From contig CAZYXP010000021.1 of assembly GCA_964651325.1 (NCBI GenBank), positions 1 through 28,721 of the forward strand: a stretch of 28,721 nt of DNA. Reading direction: 5' to 3'. A program made the translations under genes and the position numbers. The notes under the pieces are model-generated. The model made no database searches. It was not told the origin of the DNA and saw only the letters and a program-made list of their open reading frames with translations. Of this stretch, positions 1-8,586 are shown piece after piece (positions within the stretch are counted from its first letter, which is position 1; every line of letters begins with the position of its first letter). Source of the stretch: JADFOB01 sp964651325 (lineage in GTDB: Bacteria > Planctomycetota > Phycisphaerae > UBA1845).

Positions 1-149
1 CCGGGGCGGCGGAATTCGGGATCGTTACGCAGCAACTCCAAATCGAAGGTCGTACCGCACTCAGGGCAGACATCACTCGTCAGGCCAGTAAGGTTGTATC
101 CGCATTTTGGGCAATTCAAGCCGATTTCGTCCACGACCGATCCTCGCAT
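1..149 (-). CDS. Double zinc-knuckle protein, N-terminal fragment (runs off the window)
   Basis: The minus-strand frame is open from an ATG at 149 to the window edge (49 codons) with no stop. It encodes an N-terminal CPKCGYNLTGL motif followed about 13 residues later by CPECG, so four cysteines form one zinc ribbon. This CPxCGYxLxGL...CPECG start is common in planctomycete proteins, where it often precedes membrane helices; that is family knowledge, since the rest of the gene lies outside the window. No convincing Shine-Dalgarno sequence is visible before the ATG, so the start may differ slightly. The function is unknown. The cysteine spacing makes coding very likely although the piece is short. 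Confidence 0.7.
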   Translation of the reverse strand, partial: MRGSVVDEIGLNCPKCGYNLTGLTSDVCPECGTTFDLELLRNDPEFRRP

Positions 150-736
150 GACGATTGTACTGTTCGTGTCTCAGTTCGGGTAAGCCCCACCAGCACCTCG
201 GTGGAAACAGAAAGGTGACCCACCGAAGCGCGAGGCTTCCCGCCGGGGATTGCAACCGTCTGGGCTGTCATCATAAGAGGCACCGTGTATCACCATCATC
301 CCGCTACGCCGCAAGTGGGCAACCACCTGATGATAGGCTGGGGGCTGGGCTGTGCGACTTGTTCCCGACGGTGCGTGCCGTTCACGAGTTGCCATCGGCG
401 GTGAAGAAGGCCGTGTCCAGACGCGACCCCTTGCGGACGAACGCCCGCTCCAGCCCTTCGATGAGCCTGACGGCCAAGGCGACAACTATTCTGGCCCTGC
501 TGCCCGTACTAACGTCGGCAGGGCGCGGCGCGGACATCATGGTTCGCATGGCCAGCCCGTCGTTTGGCGGTATGACGATTGAGAACATTACGATGCTCTT
601 CGTTCTGGTTCTCTTCTGCGCCTTCCAAGAGATCAGGTCCAAAGTGAACGCGGTAGCGGCACAACCGGCCCCTCAACCCCAGCCATCATGCCGAAGGGAT
701 CCGTATCCGGTTCATCAGCGCCCCAAAACGGCGCGC
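150..736. other. No confident gene; one weak small-membrane-protein candidate
   Basis: This 590-bp stretch lies between the divergent zinc-ribbon fragment and the terminator of the RRM gene. A plus-strand frame is open from about 155 to 760. Its first 100 residues look non-coding. The part from an ATG at 461 encodes one hydrophobic segment (around 575-625) and a basic tail, but it has no Shine-Dalgarno sequence and its end runs through the minus-strand terminator at 737-765. I see no homology and would not call it a gene. Confidence 0.3.
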
Positions 737-765
737 AAAAAAAGAGCCACCCGAGGGTGACTCTT
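737..765 (-). terminator. Intrinsic terminator of the RRM gene
   Basis: On the minus strand, the arms AAGAGTCACCC and GGGTGGCTCTT form a hairpin with a CTCG-type tight loop, followed directly by seven T residues (737-743). It lies about 60 bp past the stop codon of the RRM protein gene. Hairpin plus U-tract is the standard Rho-independent form, and its orientation matches that gene. Confidence 0.85.
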
Positions 766-826
766 AAGTTCATTACGATGCCGCGGGTTCCGCTGTGGTT
801 GCGGGTTCCCGGGGCTGTTGGGTGGT

Positions 827-1132
827 CTAGTAGCGGTCGCGACGACCGCCGCCACCGCCGTATCCACCGCCACCGGAGCGGGGTTCGCGGGGCTTGGCTT
901 CGTTCACTTTGATCGAGCGGCCACCGTGCTCCTGGCCGTCCAATGCCGAAATCGCCGCTTGAGCCTCCGAATCGGAGTTCATCTCGACGAAACCGAAGCC
1001 TTTGCTCTGGCCCGTGCTGCGGTCCATGATGACTTCGGCACTCTGGACGGTGCCGTGGGGTGCCAGCATGGCTTCCAAGTCAGAGCTGCTGACGTCGTAG
1101 CTCAAGTTTCCGATGTACAATTTCTTACCCAT
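827..1132 (-). CDS. Glycine-rich RRM RNA-binding protein
   Basis: A 101-residue protein made of one RNA recognition motif and a short Gly/Arg tail. RNP2 is LYIGNL (residues 5-10) and RNP1 is KGFGFVEM (44-51), with the aromatic residues that stack on RNA bases; residues 87-101 are a GGGGYGGGGGRR tail. This is the layout of cyanobacterial Rbp and other bacterial cold-inducible RRM proteins, which bind single-stranded RNA in the cytoplasm. The start at 1132 is chosen because AGGAGA (1138-1143) sits 5 bp upstream and the RRM begins at once; a longer frame to 1249 adds 39 residues with no RRM similarity. The gene is a single transcription unit: a promoter-like pair lies at 1304-1331 and a terminator follows at 737-765. 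The leader of roughly 165 nt would suit cold-shock control, which is inference. Confidence 0.92.
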   Translation of the reverse strand: MGKKLYIGNLSYDVSSSDLEAMLAPHGTVQSAEVIMDRSTGQSKGFGFVEMNSDSEAQAAISALDGQEHGGRSIKVNEAKPREPRSGGGGYGGGGGRRDRY

Positions 1133-1303
1133 TACGTTCTCCTGCACAATTGCATGACCGACCCACTGTTTTTCTTTCAGGGCCGTGTGTGAAAGTGGCC
1201 GACATTCCAGCCTCAAAGGAAGGAATACGTTCTCGGCAATGCAATCCAAACTTGGGTCACCAAGGTTAGCTACGTGCCTCGTTCAACAAACCAACCGACG
1301 GGT

Positions 1304-1331
1304 AGCATATCCTCGACGGCTCGCGCGTCAA
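1304..1331 (-). promoter_or_regulatory. Candidate sigma-70 promoter for the RRM gene
   Basis: On the minus strand TTGACG (1331-1326) is followed after 16 bp by TATGCT (1309-1304). This would start transcription near 1297 and give a leader of about 165 nt before the RRM start. The surrounding DNA (1250-1400) is richer in A/T than its neighbours. It rests on sequence match only. Confidence 0.45.
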
Positions 1332-1470
1332 CCTCGATTTTTGGCAAAAATAGAGTGAATTTCCGGCCTTTTTGGCGGAATGGGTAAACTTTCTCAGGGC
1401 CACAGACACGAGCCAGCGGATCGTCGCGCTCCGACGTTGATGTCATCAGAATAGCGAGAGGTGCTCAGAT

Positions 1471-1548
1471 TCAGAGCCGCTGGCGCCAGCCTGCGGACCA
1501 GTTCCGGGACGACGTCGATGTCACCGAGCTTGCGCCACGGTGCTCTGA
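1471..1548. repeat. Dispersed inverted repeat, family A, copy 1
   Basis: The left arm (1471-1498) starts TCAGAGCCGCTGGCGCCAGC. The right arm (1517-1548) is its imperfect reverse complement, starting TCAGAGCACCGTGGCGCAAG on the other strand. The arms of about 28-30 bp surround an 18-bp loop. Similar elements occur at 9308-9391 and, split by the gap, at 26645-26821. It begins 7 bp past the stop codon of the membrane protein gene, so as RNA it would form a long 3' hairpin. Confidence 0.85.
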
Positions 1549-1555
1549 AGGTCAT

Positions 1556-2500
1556 TCACCGCCCGTGCGCCAGACGGGGCGCCAGGAGCAAAAGGATCCA
1601 CGCCCACGCGGAATGGGCCGCGAAGGCCGTGCCCAAGAACACGGGCGAGCAATAGTACGGCTCCACGGCGCCGCTCAGCCTCCCGAGGCACAGGCAGATG
1701 ATCGTGCAGACGGCGGCGCCCAATAGCGCGAATCCCGACATCTTCAAAGCCTTCCGCGCACTCGGCGCAATGGCGCACCCCAGGAAAAAAGCGAGACCCA
1801 CCAGGCCGGCCATGCCCCAACGCAGGTAATCGGTGGGGAACCTTGTGCCGAACTCCTGCCAGACAACGTAGGCCCCGTAGGCCAGCGCCCCAGCTGCGGC
1901 CAGCGAACCTAGCCATCCCAGAATGCGAAACCCGCGGCGGCGCGCCCCGACCGCTCCGGCCCCTGCGGACAGCGAAAGCAGGCAGCAAGCGACGGTCGAG
2001 ATTGTAAGCCACGCATAGGCGGAGATGGCGATAATGTTCGTGGCTGTGGTTCCCGTGAACATGGGCGGCGCGGCCTCGTCTAGGTTGGCCGCCGCGTGGG
2101 CTGAAGCCCGCGGCACAGGGACGGAATTGGTGGCGGGGCTCTTGCCCTTGTCGCGCTTGGCCGTTAGCCCGCCGAACATCGTGGCTGCCACCTGATCGAT
2201 ATCCATGCCAGGAATGGGCGTTCGCAGTATGAATGCTTCAAAAATGAATTTGTCGGCGGGCCACCACGTGGCGTAGGTAAGTCCGCCGGCGGAACAAAGG
2301 GTGAGCAAGCTCAGCAGCACGAGTGCCGCGCCGCCCTGTCGCGTCCGGCCAGGCGAAACGATCCGGCTCGACGTGGCTTGGCTCGAAGGCACCTTACGCG
2401 GCTTGATACCGGCAACCGACTTGGCTGCAACGCGCCGGGTTCCGCGCCGTTTGCCCGAGCCGTCGTAAACAACTGTGATTTCCAGTGGCAATTCGCTCAT
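1556..2500 (-). CDS. Six-helix membrane protein of unknown function
   Basis: A 314-residue protein that I do not recognise. A basic, Ser/Thr-rich N-terminal region (residues 1-57) precedes a membrane helix at about 58-76. A polar Ala/Pro-rich stretch follows (about 100-150), then five more helices near 154-179, 192-212, 228-246, 255-274 and 291-307. The start at 2500 is preferred because GAAGAG lies just upstream; a GTG at 2563 would add 21 residues but has no ribosome site. Residues 129-137 are encoded by a copy of dispersed repeat C (2091-2116), which falls in the polar linker and keeps the frame. The gene follows the two M16 peptidase genes on the same strand after about 100 bp and may share their transcript. 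The stop codon is followed at once by inverted repeat A. Confidence 0.75.
   Translation of the reverse strand: MSELPLEITVVYDGSGKRRGTRRVAAKSVAGIKPRKVPSSQATSSRIVSPGRTRQGGAALVLLSLLTLCSAGGLTYATWWPADKFIFEAFILRTPIPGMDIDQVAATMFGGLTAKRDKGKSPATNSVPVPRASAHAAANLDEAAPPMFTGTTATNIIAISAYAWLTISTVACCLLSLSAGAGAVGARRRGFRILGWLGSLAAAGALAYGAYVVWQEFGTRFPTDYLRWGMAGLVGLAFFLGCAIAPSARKALKMSGFALLGAAVCTIICLCLGRLSGAVEPYYCSPVFLGTAFAAHSAWAWILLLLAPRLAHGR
2091..2116. repeat. Dispersed palindromic repeat, family C, copy 1 (inside a CDS)
   Basis: The reverse strand reads GTGCCGCGGGCTTCAGCCCA followed by CGCGGC. The core GTGGGCTTCAGCCC-type palindrome is shared with the copies at 27861-27884 and 28016-28040 (core CGTGGGCTTCAGCCCGCG, or its reverse complement). 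This copy lies inside the coding region of the six-helix membrane protein and encodes VPRASAHAA. Confidence 0.75.
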
Positions 2501-2601
2501 CAGCTCTTCACAAAACGCGTTGGCTACGATCGAAGTGACTCTTGATTGCTCGTCAAGAAGCACTCGTGGCGCACCAATCTAGCTCCTTACTCTTGAACCC
2601 C

Positions 2602-3843
2602 TCAATTGGCTTCGGGCCAGTGGCGCGGACCCACACTGACCAAATGCCCCCCCGTATTGATCGGCCACGCTTGAAAATACTCGGCAATGCCGTCGATCGT
2701 AATGGCGTCCACCTCTTCGAGCATCTGTTGGACTGTCCGGGGCGCGCCGTGAATTTGCATGTCGTCCATCAACTGACTTAGCCGGTGGTAGGGCACCTCC
2801 GCCTCGATCGCTAGCCCCGTTCGTCGCTTGTTCTTGACCCGCTGAAGCTCTGTCTCGGCGACAGGCTGCGTGCATAACGCGTCGGCCTCCCGGCGCATGG
2901 CGTCAAGCAGCTTATCTGAGTTTTCGGGTTGGCCCACTGTGTAGAGCATCATCAGCCCACAATCGGAATAGCTCATATGGTACGCCCCCGCCGTCGGGGC
3001 CAAGCCGGTTTGGATGATGTTCCAAAAATAGCGTGAATTCTCGCCGCCAAGAATCGCGGCGGCGGCCGCCGCCGTTTCGCATAGGGGGCTCTTGGCCCCG
3101 ACGGCCGGAAAACTCAACGCTACGACCTGTTGATTGAATTGCTCCACGGTCAGCGAACTCGTTCCTTCCTTGGTCACCGCGGCCGTTCGGACCTCGTCGG
3201 ACGCAACGGATTTCCACGAGCCGCACGCTTTCTCCGCAAACCCGATGACCGCCTTGGGATCGACGTTGCCGGCTACGACCAGGATGATGTTGTTGGGAGC
3301 GTAACGGCGCTGAAAGTACGTCCACATCTGATCGCGCGTGAGGGCTTGTACCGTTTCTTCGTAGCCCAGGATGGGCCACGCGAGCGTGTGTCCGGCAAAC
3401 ACCTTTTCTTGAAGGAAATCAAACGTCACGTGCTCGAGCGAATCCTTCGACATGGCGATTTCTTCGAGGACGACTTTCTTTTCCGTATCGAATTCGTCCG
3501 ACGGCAGGGTCGATCGGAGCATATCCGCTAGAAGCTCGATCTGTTTCTCAAGATCGCCCTTGCGCACCCAGCCGTAGAAAATCGTACGCTCTTCGCTCGT
3601 ATAGGCATTGTAGCTGCTGCCCATGCGATCGAAATCTATCGTGACCTCGCGCCAGGAGCGTTTTTCCGTTCCTTTGAACATCATGTGCTCTAGAAAATGG
3701 GACACGCCGGCGAGCGACGCGACCTCATCGCGGGCGCCCGTATCGACCAGAAACCCGGCCGCGGCGCTGGATACGCCGGGCATGGTTTCAATCACGATAC
3801 GCAATCCGTTTTCGAGCCGGTGTACCGTATAGGGGTCGCTCAC
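2602..3843 (-). CDS. M16 family zinc metallopeptidase, catalytic subunit
   Basis: A 413-residue protein starting MSDPYTVHRLENGLRIV, the typical N-terminus of processing-peptidase-like M16 proteins. The inverted zinc motif HxxEH is present as H49-F-L-E52-H53 in HFLEHMMFKGT. The third ligand is supplied by VVLEEI (E127/E128), about 75 residues later as the family requires. It is therefore an active half-enzyme: one N-terminal catalytic and one C-terminal M16 domain, with no signal peptide and probably cytoplasmic. In the C-terminal domain the substrate-binding Arg/Tyr pair is absent: the aligned positions in GGENSRYFWNIIQTGLAPTA are I277 and T284. The upstream neighbour has that pair but lacks the zinc site, so the two probably form a heterodimer that degrades or processes peptides. 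The spacing between the two genes is 111 bp. Confidence 0.93.
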   Translation of the reverse strand: MSDPYTVHRLENGLRIVIETMPGVSSAAAGFLVDTGARDEVASLAGVSHFLEHMMFKGTEKRSWREVTIDFDRMGSSYNAYTSEERTIFYGWVRKGDLEKQIELLADMLRSTLPSDEFDTEKKVVLEEIAMSKDSLEHVTFDFLQEKVFAGHTLAWPILGYEETVQALTRDQMWTYFQRRYAPNNIILVVAGNVDPKAVIGFAEKACGSWKSVASDEVRTAAVTKEGTSSLTVEQFNQQVVALSFPAVGAKSPLCETAAAAAAILGGENSRYFWNIIQTGLAPTAGAYHMSYSDCGLMMLYTVGQPENSDKLLDAMRREADALCTQPVAETELQRVKNKRRTGLAIEAEVPYHRLSQLMDDMQIHGAPRTVQQMLEEVDAITIDGIAEYFQAWPINTGGHLVSVGPRHWPEAN

Positions 3844-3954
3844 GCCGCGTCCTTTCCAAGATCAACGAACGGACTCATCCTCATGTTCCTACCCTTACGA
3901 CAGGCGCGCGGTTGCCGTCCATCACTTCGTTCTGGCACTTCATTCTGGAAAAAC

Positions 3955-5226
3955 CTATCCGCCAGTCGCGCCGGATTGGCGCACGACGGTTTTCGAGCCA
4001 CCCAGCTCGCACGGACCGAGCGTGACAACACAGCGCCGGTCGCGCGGGTATTCTTTGAGGTACGTTTTCACGTCATCGACCGTAACGGCCTTGATTCTTG
4101 CCGTCTTTTCGTCCTGAGGCCTTGGGTGTCCGAAGAAAAACAAATCCCCCATCATTTCCGTGCATCGGGCCCGCGTGGATTCACCCCGGGTTTCCCGTTG
4201 GGCAACCAAGCCGATAATCGCCCGATCGAGTTCTTCCTGCTCAATATCGTCCGCCAAACGGTCGACTTCGCGCAGCAAAACTTCGTACGTCTGGGCGCAA
4301 CGCGTGGGCGTCGTGGACGCCCCGAGGAAGATCATGCCAGATTCCCGCGGCGTCTCATGCCAGGCGCTGACCCAATAGACCAGCGCGAGCTTCTCGCGAA
4401 CTTCGGTGAACAGCCGCGCGCTCATCCCGCCCGACAAAATGGCCAACGCCACCTGCTGGATGGGAAAAGATCCATGCGTCACATCGACCCCAGGCCAGGC
4501 AATCGCGATATGCTCCTGCTCCAATTCTTTGTGCTGATGCACCATTTCAGCGGAAAACTGCGGCGTCCAGGCGGTTCGACCGGCTCGATCGGCTGATCCG
4601 AATCCTCCAAAATGTCGCTCGAAAACCTCTTCGACCTGTTCCTTGGATTGATGGCCGGCCACCGAAACCATCATGCGGCCTGCGTGAAAAAAGGATCGCC
4701 AATGAGATTTCAGATCTTCGCGCGTCAGTCGCTTGACGGCCTCCAGCTCGCCCAGGACGTGGCGGCCGAGGATGGGGCCGTAGACCATTTTGCTGATGCG
4801 TTTGTCGACCAGGGCTTGCGGATCATCTTCCAGGCCCGTGAATTCCTGCTCGGTCAAATTGACGTTGACCTCAAACGCTTCCTGGGGAAACGTGGGGGTG
4901 CGCAGCATCTCGGCAAGAAGGGCGACCGCTCGTTCGAAGTGCTCGGGAAGAACCGTGCAGGTGAACGTCGTCGTTTCGCGCCCCACGCCGCCGCCGATGG
5001 AGGCGCCGATCGCATCGAATGCGTCGGCAAGCTCGCGGCCGGTTTTCGTTTCCGTTCCTTTGTCGAGCGTTTCCTCTAGCACACGGGCCAGGCCCAATTG
5101 GCTGGCGGGCTCGTCGGCCACGCCGCTCAACATGCGGATTTGGAAGGCGACCACGTGTCGATCGGGCAGCCGCGTCAGCCCGTACTCGATTCCACACGGA
5201 AGCGATCCATGCTTCAATTCTGACAT
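3955..5226 (-). CDS. M16 family protein, zinc-less partner subunit
   Basis: A 423-residue M16 homologue. Where the active paralogue has HFLEHMMFKGT, this protein has RVLEETLDKGT (residues 48-58), so both zinc-binding histidines are lost. The downstream EEI ligand motif is also missing (NLTEQEFTGLED). The C-terminal domain keeps the canonical segment GGMSARLFTEVREKLALVYW, with R277 and Y284 at the positions of the substrate-binding Arg/Tyr pair. Known two-gene M16 systems (mitochondrial MPP; the Sphingomonas A1 pair) split these duties in the same way, so it is likely the non-catalytic substrate-binding half. The start at 5226 is supported by AAGGA a few bases upstream; the longer frame to 5295 has no such site. 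It lies upstream of the catalytic gene on the same strand. Confidence 0.9.
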   Translation of the reverse strand: MSELKHGSLPCGIEYGLTRLPDRHVVAFQIRMLSGVADEPASQLGLARVLEETLDKGTETKTGRELADAFDAIGASIGGGVGRETTTFTCTVLPEHFERAVALLAEMLRTPTFPQEAFEVNVNLTEQEFTGLEDDPQALVDKRISKMVYGPILGRHVLGELEAVKRLTREDLKSHWRSFFHAGRMMVSVAGHQSKEQVEEVFERHFGGFGSADRAGRTAWTPQFSAEMVHQHKELEQEHIAIAWPGVDVTHGSFPIQQVALAILSGGMSARLFTEVREKLALVYWVSAWHETPRESGMIFLGASTTPTRCAQTYEVLLREVDRLADDIEQEELDRAIIGLVAQRETRGESTRARCTEMMGDLFFFGHPRPQDEKTARIKAVTVDDVKTYLKEYPRDRRCVVTLGPCELGGSKTVVRQSGATGG

Positions 5227-5380
5227 GCGGATTCCTTTTGAGCCAGCTTGCGTAAATCGATGGACCAGATTGTTCCCGCGCGCCAGCGCGGTCAACAGGG
5301 TAACCTAGTCTAATGGATCGATCCCGCAAGGGCGCTTGCGTTTGCGGCGGCCATCGACCCATCGTTTGGAACACCCGGAT

Positions 5381-8380
5381 TTACGGTCGCGCGCCGAGCG
5401 ACGCGTCGGCGGGGGCGGCTTCAAGGCGTTGCTTCAATTCCTTGCGGAGCGTCGCCAGGCGTTCACTGTTGGGTTTTTGTCTTAGTGCAAGTTCCACGAA
5501 TTGCAGCACCTGACTCGGGTCCATCTGAAGTCGAATCGCCTCGCGTAGGTAGGCGACGGCCGAAACATCGTCGCCTAAGTGAAAAACCAGGTCCGCGGCC
5601 ATGAAGTGCGCCAGCGGGTCGGAAGGCTCCAAGGCGATGGATCGCTGAACCCATTGCATCAAGCGCGGGGCCATTTGGGTGGGCGCCTGGCGCAACACCT
5701 GCGCCTGGCGTCGCCCCAAGACCGTCTCGCAGAGCTTCAGATAACGCACGGCGAGCTCAAGATCGATCGTCTTTCGGGAAACCTCAGCGGGGGCGGTACG
5801 CCGCAGGACGTCCACCGCGCGATCCTCGTCTCCCGACGCAAGCAGGTAATCCACCTGCCGGTGGCGGGTGGTCAGGTTGAGGGTTCGGCCTGGTAGGGAA
5901 TCCGGACAGGCGGCCAGGGCGCGGGCCGCGTGTTCGATGGCAGGTGCGGGCGCTTCTGGGCTTCTGTAGAACAGCGCGTTGGCAAGCTCGGCGTAGCAAC
6001 TGGCGGTCGCCATGGAGGTGCCGTGCACCAGCTTTTCGTATCGGGACGCGGCCCTCGTCAGCAGGTCAACGGCGGTATCGTAGTTGCCGCGCATAAACTC
6101 GACGGTGGCCGCGATGCGCAGCAGCTCCGGCGCCCAGGCCTCCAGCGAGTCTTGGGCCGGTTGTGTATCGTTCGATTCGGCTTGGCCGATTTGTTCGAGC
6201 ACGTCTTTCAGCGCATCGGGCATTTTCTGATCGGCAAACAAGGCGCCGAATAGTTCGTAATATGTCGCGGTGATACGACCATAACGCAGCGGCCTAGCCA
6301 GCGTGGTCAGGATTTGCCGGGGGTCGTCGGCGGTGGTGGAAAGCTGCGCCCAGGCGGCCGCGATGGAATCACTATAGGGTTGGCGCTTCAACTCCCGTTC
6401 AATGGCCCCTCGGGCGGCACGAATGAACTGCTCTTCCTGCTGTTGGCCCGCAGCCAGCGATGCCAGCGTCAGATTCAGGAAGTAGTCCAGCCGCCCCTGA
6501 TTCATGAACCCGGGGGATTTTCTCAGAAGTGACGCCAATGCGTCGCTAGCTGCCACGCAGTGCTCATAGCTCTGTTGGAAGTCTTCCATCGACAGCGCCA
6601 TGAGCTGCTCGCCGTTGGTCAGGCCGCGCTGGGCCCTGGCTTGCCGATCCGCGCCCTGCGATTGCAATTGCCGTGCCGCGCGCACGTGTGCATCGGCCAC
6701 GCGGTATTCGCCAATCAAGGCTCGCTGGGGGTTCAGGCGATGCCGGCCTTTCTCGGCGAACGGAATCGCCTCTTGGATTTTCCCGCTCTTCAGGAGCCGC
6801 TGGGCGTCAAACGCCGCCCGCGCTGCGTCAAAATCGGATTGGTTTAGAACCAGGCCGCAAATGCCGAAGGCCATGGCCGATGCGCCGATCGCATGCCGCG
6901 CCCAGCCGGTCTTGCTCAGGGCATCGCGCGGGTTGAGCCCCACGGGCCCGCAAAGCGACCACAGCAGGCCGACTACGGTGTAAAAGACAGTGCCAACGCC
7001 TGAAACGCGCAGCCCGACACCGGTGGCGGCTTCGACGATCAACCCTACCAAACTGCCAAGCAAGGCGATCAGCATCCACCGATGCCGCGATTCGGTTCGC
7101 TTCAAGGCCTGATGGCCCGCGTGTAGGCAAAGACCAAGTGCAGCAAGGACAAGCGCCAAGCCCACGGTGCCCAGGTCTGCCAGCACCTCGAGCCATTCGT
7201 TGTGCGCATGGGCGATACGCGCCGCAAAGGGTTGAGGATCTGCCAGCACATCCTCGGTCGCGAGATTGTCTGCGAGGCGGACGTAGGCGGCTTGGCCGTT
7301 TCCGGTGAGCGGTTTCTCGGCGGCTAGGGCTAGCGCGTACTGCGCGGCGTAAAGTCTGAAGCGAACGGAACTGTCACGACCCGTGTCGGAAGGCTCGGTG
7401 GCTACGCGAGGGAGTGCGAAGGCTCCGGCTACGAGGATGGCCACGCCGCCGCCGATCGGAATAAGCTTGCGCCAGCCATGCACCGCGAAAAAGGCTGCCG
7501 CAAGCAAACCAAACACCAACCCCAACGCCGGCCCGCGTGACCCAGAGAGCACGAACGTGTAGGTGATGGCGATCAACGCCAAGAACGCCGCAACCGCGTT
7601 GAGAACAGGTCGAGCGGAGCGCGCATGCCAGATATGCCTCAACTGATCCACACCCATGGCCGTCGCCAGTATGGCGCCGGGGATCAGGGCTGCGGCAAGG
7701 AACGTCGGGTTACCAAACGGAAACTTGGCTCGGATCGTGGGATTTCGGCCGTGGAAATACCAGATCGCAACCAACGCCGCCATCGTAGCGATTCCCAACA
7801 AAACGCCGCTCGCGATGCGTGCCGCGCGGTGATTCAAGCAATATGCCAGACTTAATGGCCACAGGGTGTGGATCGCGAGCAGGACACTAGCTCCGATCGC
7901 AAGGTCCGGGGCATCCGACCAGCGACCGCTCGCGAATGACCAAAGGACAAGAAGGCCAAGCATCGCCTGCGAGGCCGTCACGGGCGAAATGCGCGCTTTG
8001 CCCCGGGGGTTATGCCTTTTTTCGTTGGCTTGGTCCGGGTCGTTCGCCTCAAAATCCGCGGGCAAACTCGAACTCTCGGGGGACCGGGCTAGTAGGGCGA
8101 TACCGAGCGCGATCGACGCGATCGCTCCACCGATGCCGAGCAAGTACACCTTGATGGCCCCTTGGTGGATCGTTGGGTGGGCGTAGTTCATGCACAGCAG
8201 ACGCACGACCGCCCGCAGCGGAGACTGAGCTTGCCAGCGAACAGCGCCGTCAACCAACTCGGGTGATTCCGCGGCGCTGAGCAGAAAATAGCCGCCGCCG
8301 ACTGTGATCAGAAACAACGCGAGGGTGGCCACGTGCAGTGGGCGGAGCTTCTGGGCGGTGGAGATGGGATCGACTCGCAT
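5381..8380 (-). CDS. O-antigen ligase (Wzy_C) family membrane protein with C-terminal TPR region
   Basis: A 999-residue protein. The N-terminal ~515 residues hold about a dozen hydrophobic segments and the landmarks of the O-antigen ligase/polymerase family: VLSGSRGP (278-284), then a long external loop with LTGNGQAAY (358-366) and HAHNEWLEVLADLGTVGL (391-408). After a last helix near 497-513 the rest is soluble and helical, with repeated A/L-rich units that look like degenerate tetratricopeptide repeats. Proteins of this build in planctomycetes are annotated as O-antigen ligase/TPR fusions; family members transfer or polymerise lipid-linked glycans at the outer face of the inner membrane. 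The substrate cannot be read from sequence. No other envelope-glycan gene is adjacent. The M16 genes follow on the same strand after about 150 bp. The start is the only good ATG but has a weak ribosome site. Confidence 0.87.
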   Translation of the reverse strand: MRVDPISTAQKLRPLHVATLALFLITVGGGYFLLSAAESPELVDGAVRWQAQSPLRAVVRLLCMNYAHPTIHQGAIKVYLLGIGGAIASIALGIALLARSPESSSLPADFEANDPDQANEKRHNPRGKARISPVTASQAMLGLLVLWSFASGRWSDAPDLAIGASVLLAIHTLWPLSLAYCLNHRAARIASGVLLGIATMAALVAIWYFHGRNPTIRAKFPFGNPTFLAAALIPGAILATAMGVDQLRHIWHARSARPVLNAVAAFLALIAITYTFVLSGSRGPALGLVFGLLAAAFFAVHGWRKLIPIGGGVAILVAGAFALPRVATEPSDTGRDSSVRFRLYAAQYALALAAEKPLTGNGQAAYVRLADNLATEDVLADPQPFAARIAHAHNEWLEVLADLGTVGLALVLAALGLCLHAGHQALKRTESRHRWMLIALLGSLVGLIVEAATGVGLRVSGVGTVFYTVVGLLWSLCGPVGLNPRDALSKTGWARHAIGASAMAFGICGLVLNQSDFDAARAAFDAQRLLKSGKIQEAIPFAEKGRHRLNPQRALIGEYRVADAHVRAARQLQSQGADRQARAQRGLTNGEQLMALSMEDFQQSYEHCVAASDALASLLRKSPGFMNQGRLDYFLNLTLASLAAGQQQEEQFIRAARGAIERELKRQPYSDSIAAAWAQLSTTADDPRQILTTLARPLRYGRITATYYELFGALFADQKMPDALKDVLEQIGQAESNDTQPAQDSLEAWAPELLRIAATVEFMRGNYDTAVDLLTRAASRYEKLVHGTSMATASCYAELANALFYRSPEAPAPAIEHAARALAACPDSLPGRTLNLTTRHRQVDYLLASGDEDRAVDVLRRTAPAEVSRKTIDLELAVRYLKLCETVLGRRQAQVLRQAPTQMAPRLMQWVQRSIALEPSDPLAHFMAADLVFHLGDDVSAVAYLREAIRLQMDPSQVLQFVELALRQKPNSERLATLRKELKQRLEAAPADASLGARP

Positions 8381-8586
8381 TATGGGCAGGCCTGGCTCAT
8401 GAATAGAGTACGTTTCGGGCGGGGCAAATGTTCTGCCCGTGTCTTGCAGCTCTTATCGGCCCGATCGCCGATTTCGTGTGCGGTGCGCCTTCTCAGGCTC
8501 GCGTGCAAAACGCAGCGACAACGTGCCCAAGACGATTGCACCGCAGGTTTGCGACGATCCAGCGCCACTGTGTCGGAGCCCACCGG

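Noticed and set aside
155..760. 201-residue plus-strand ORF
   Set aside because: The first half has no protein-like character, there is no ribosome site, and the end runs through the minus-strand terminator of the RRM gene.
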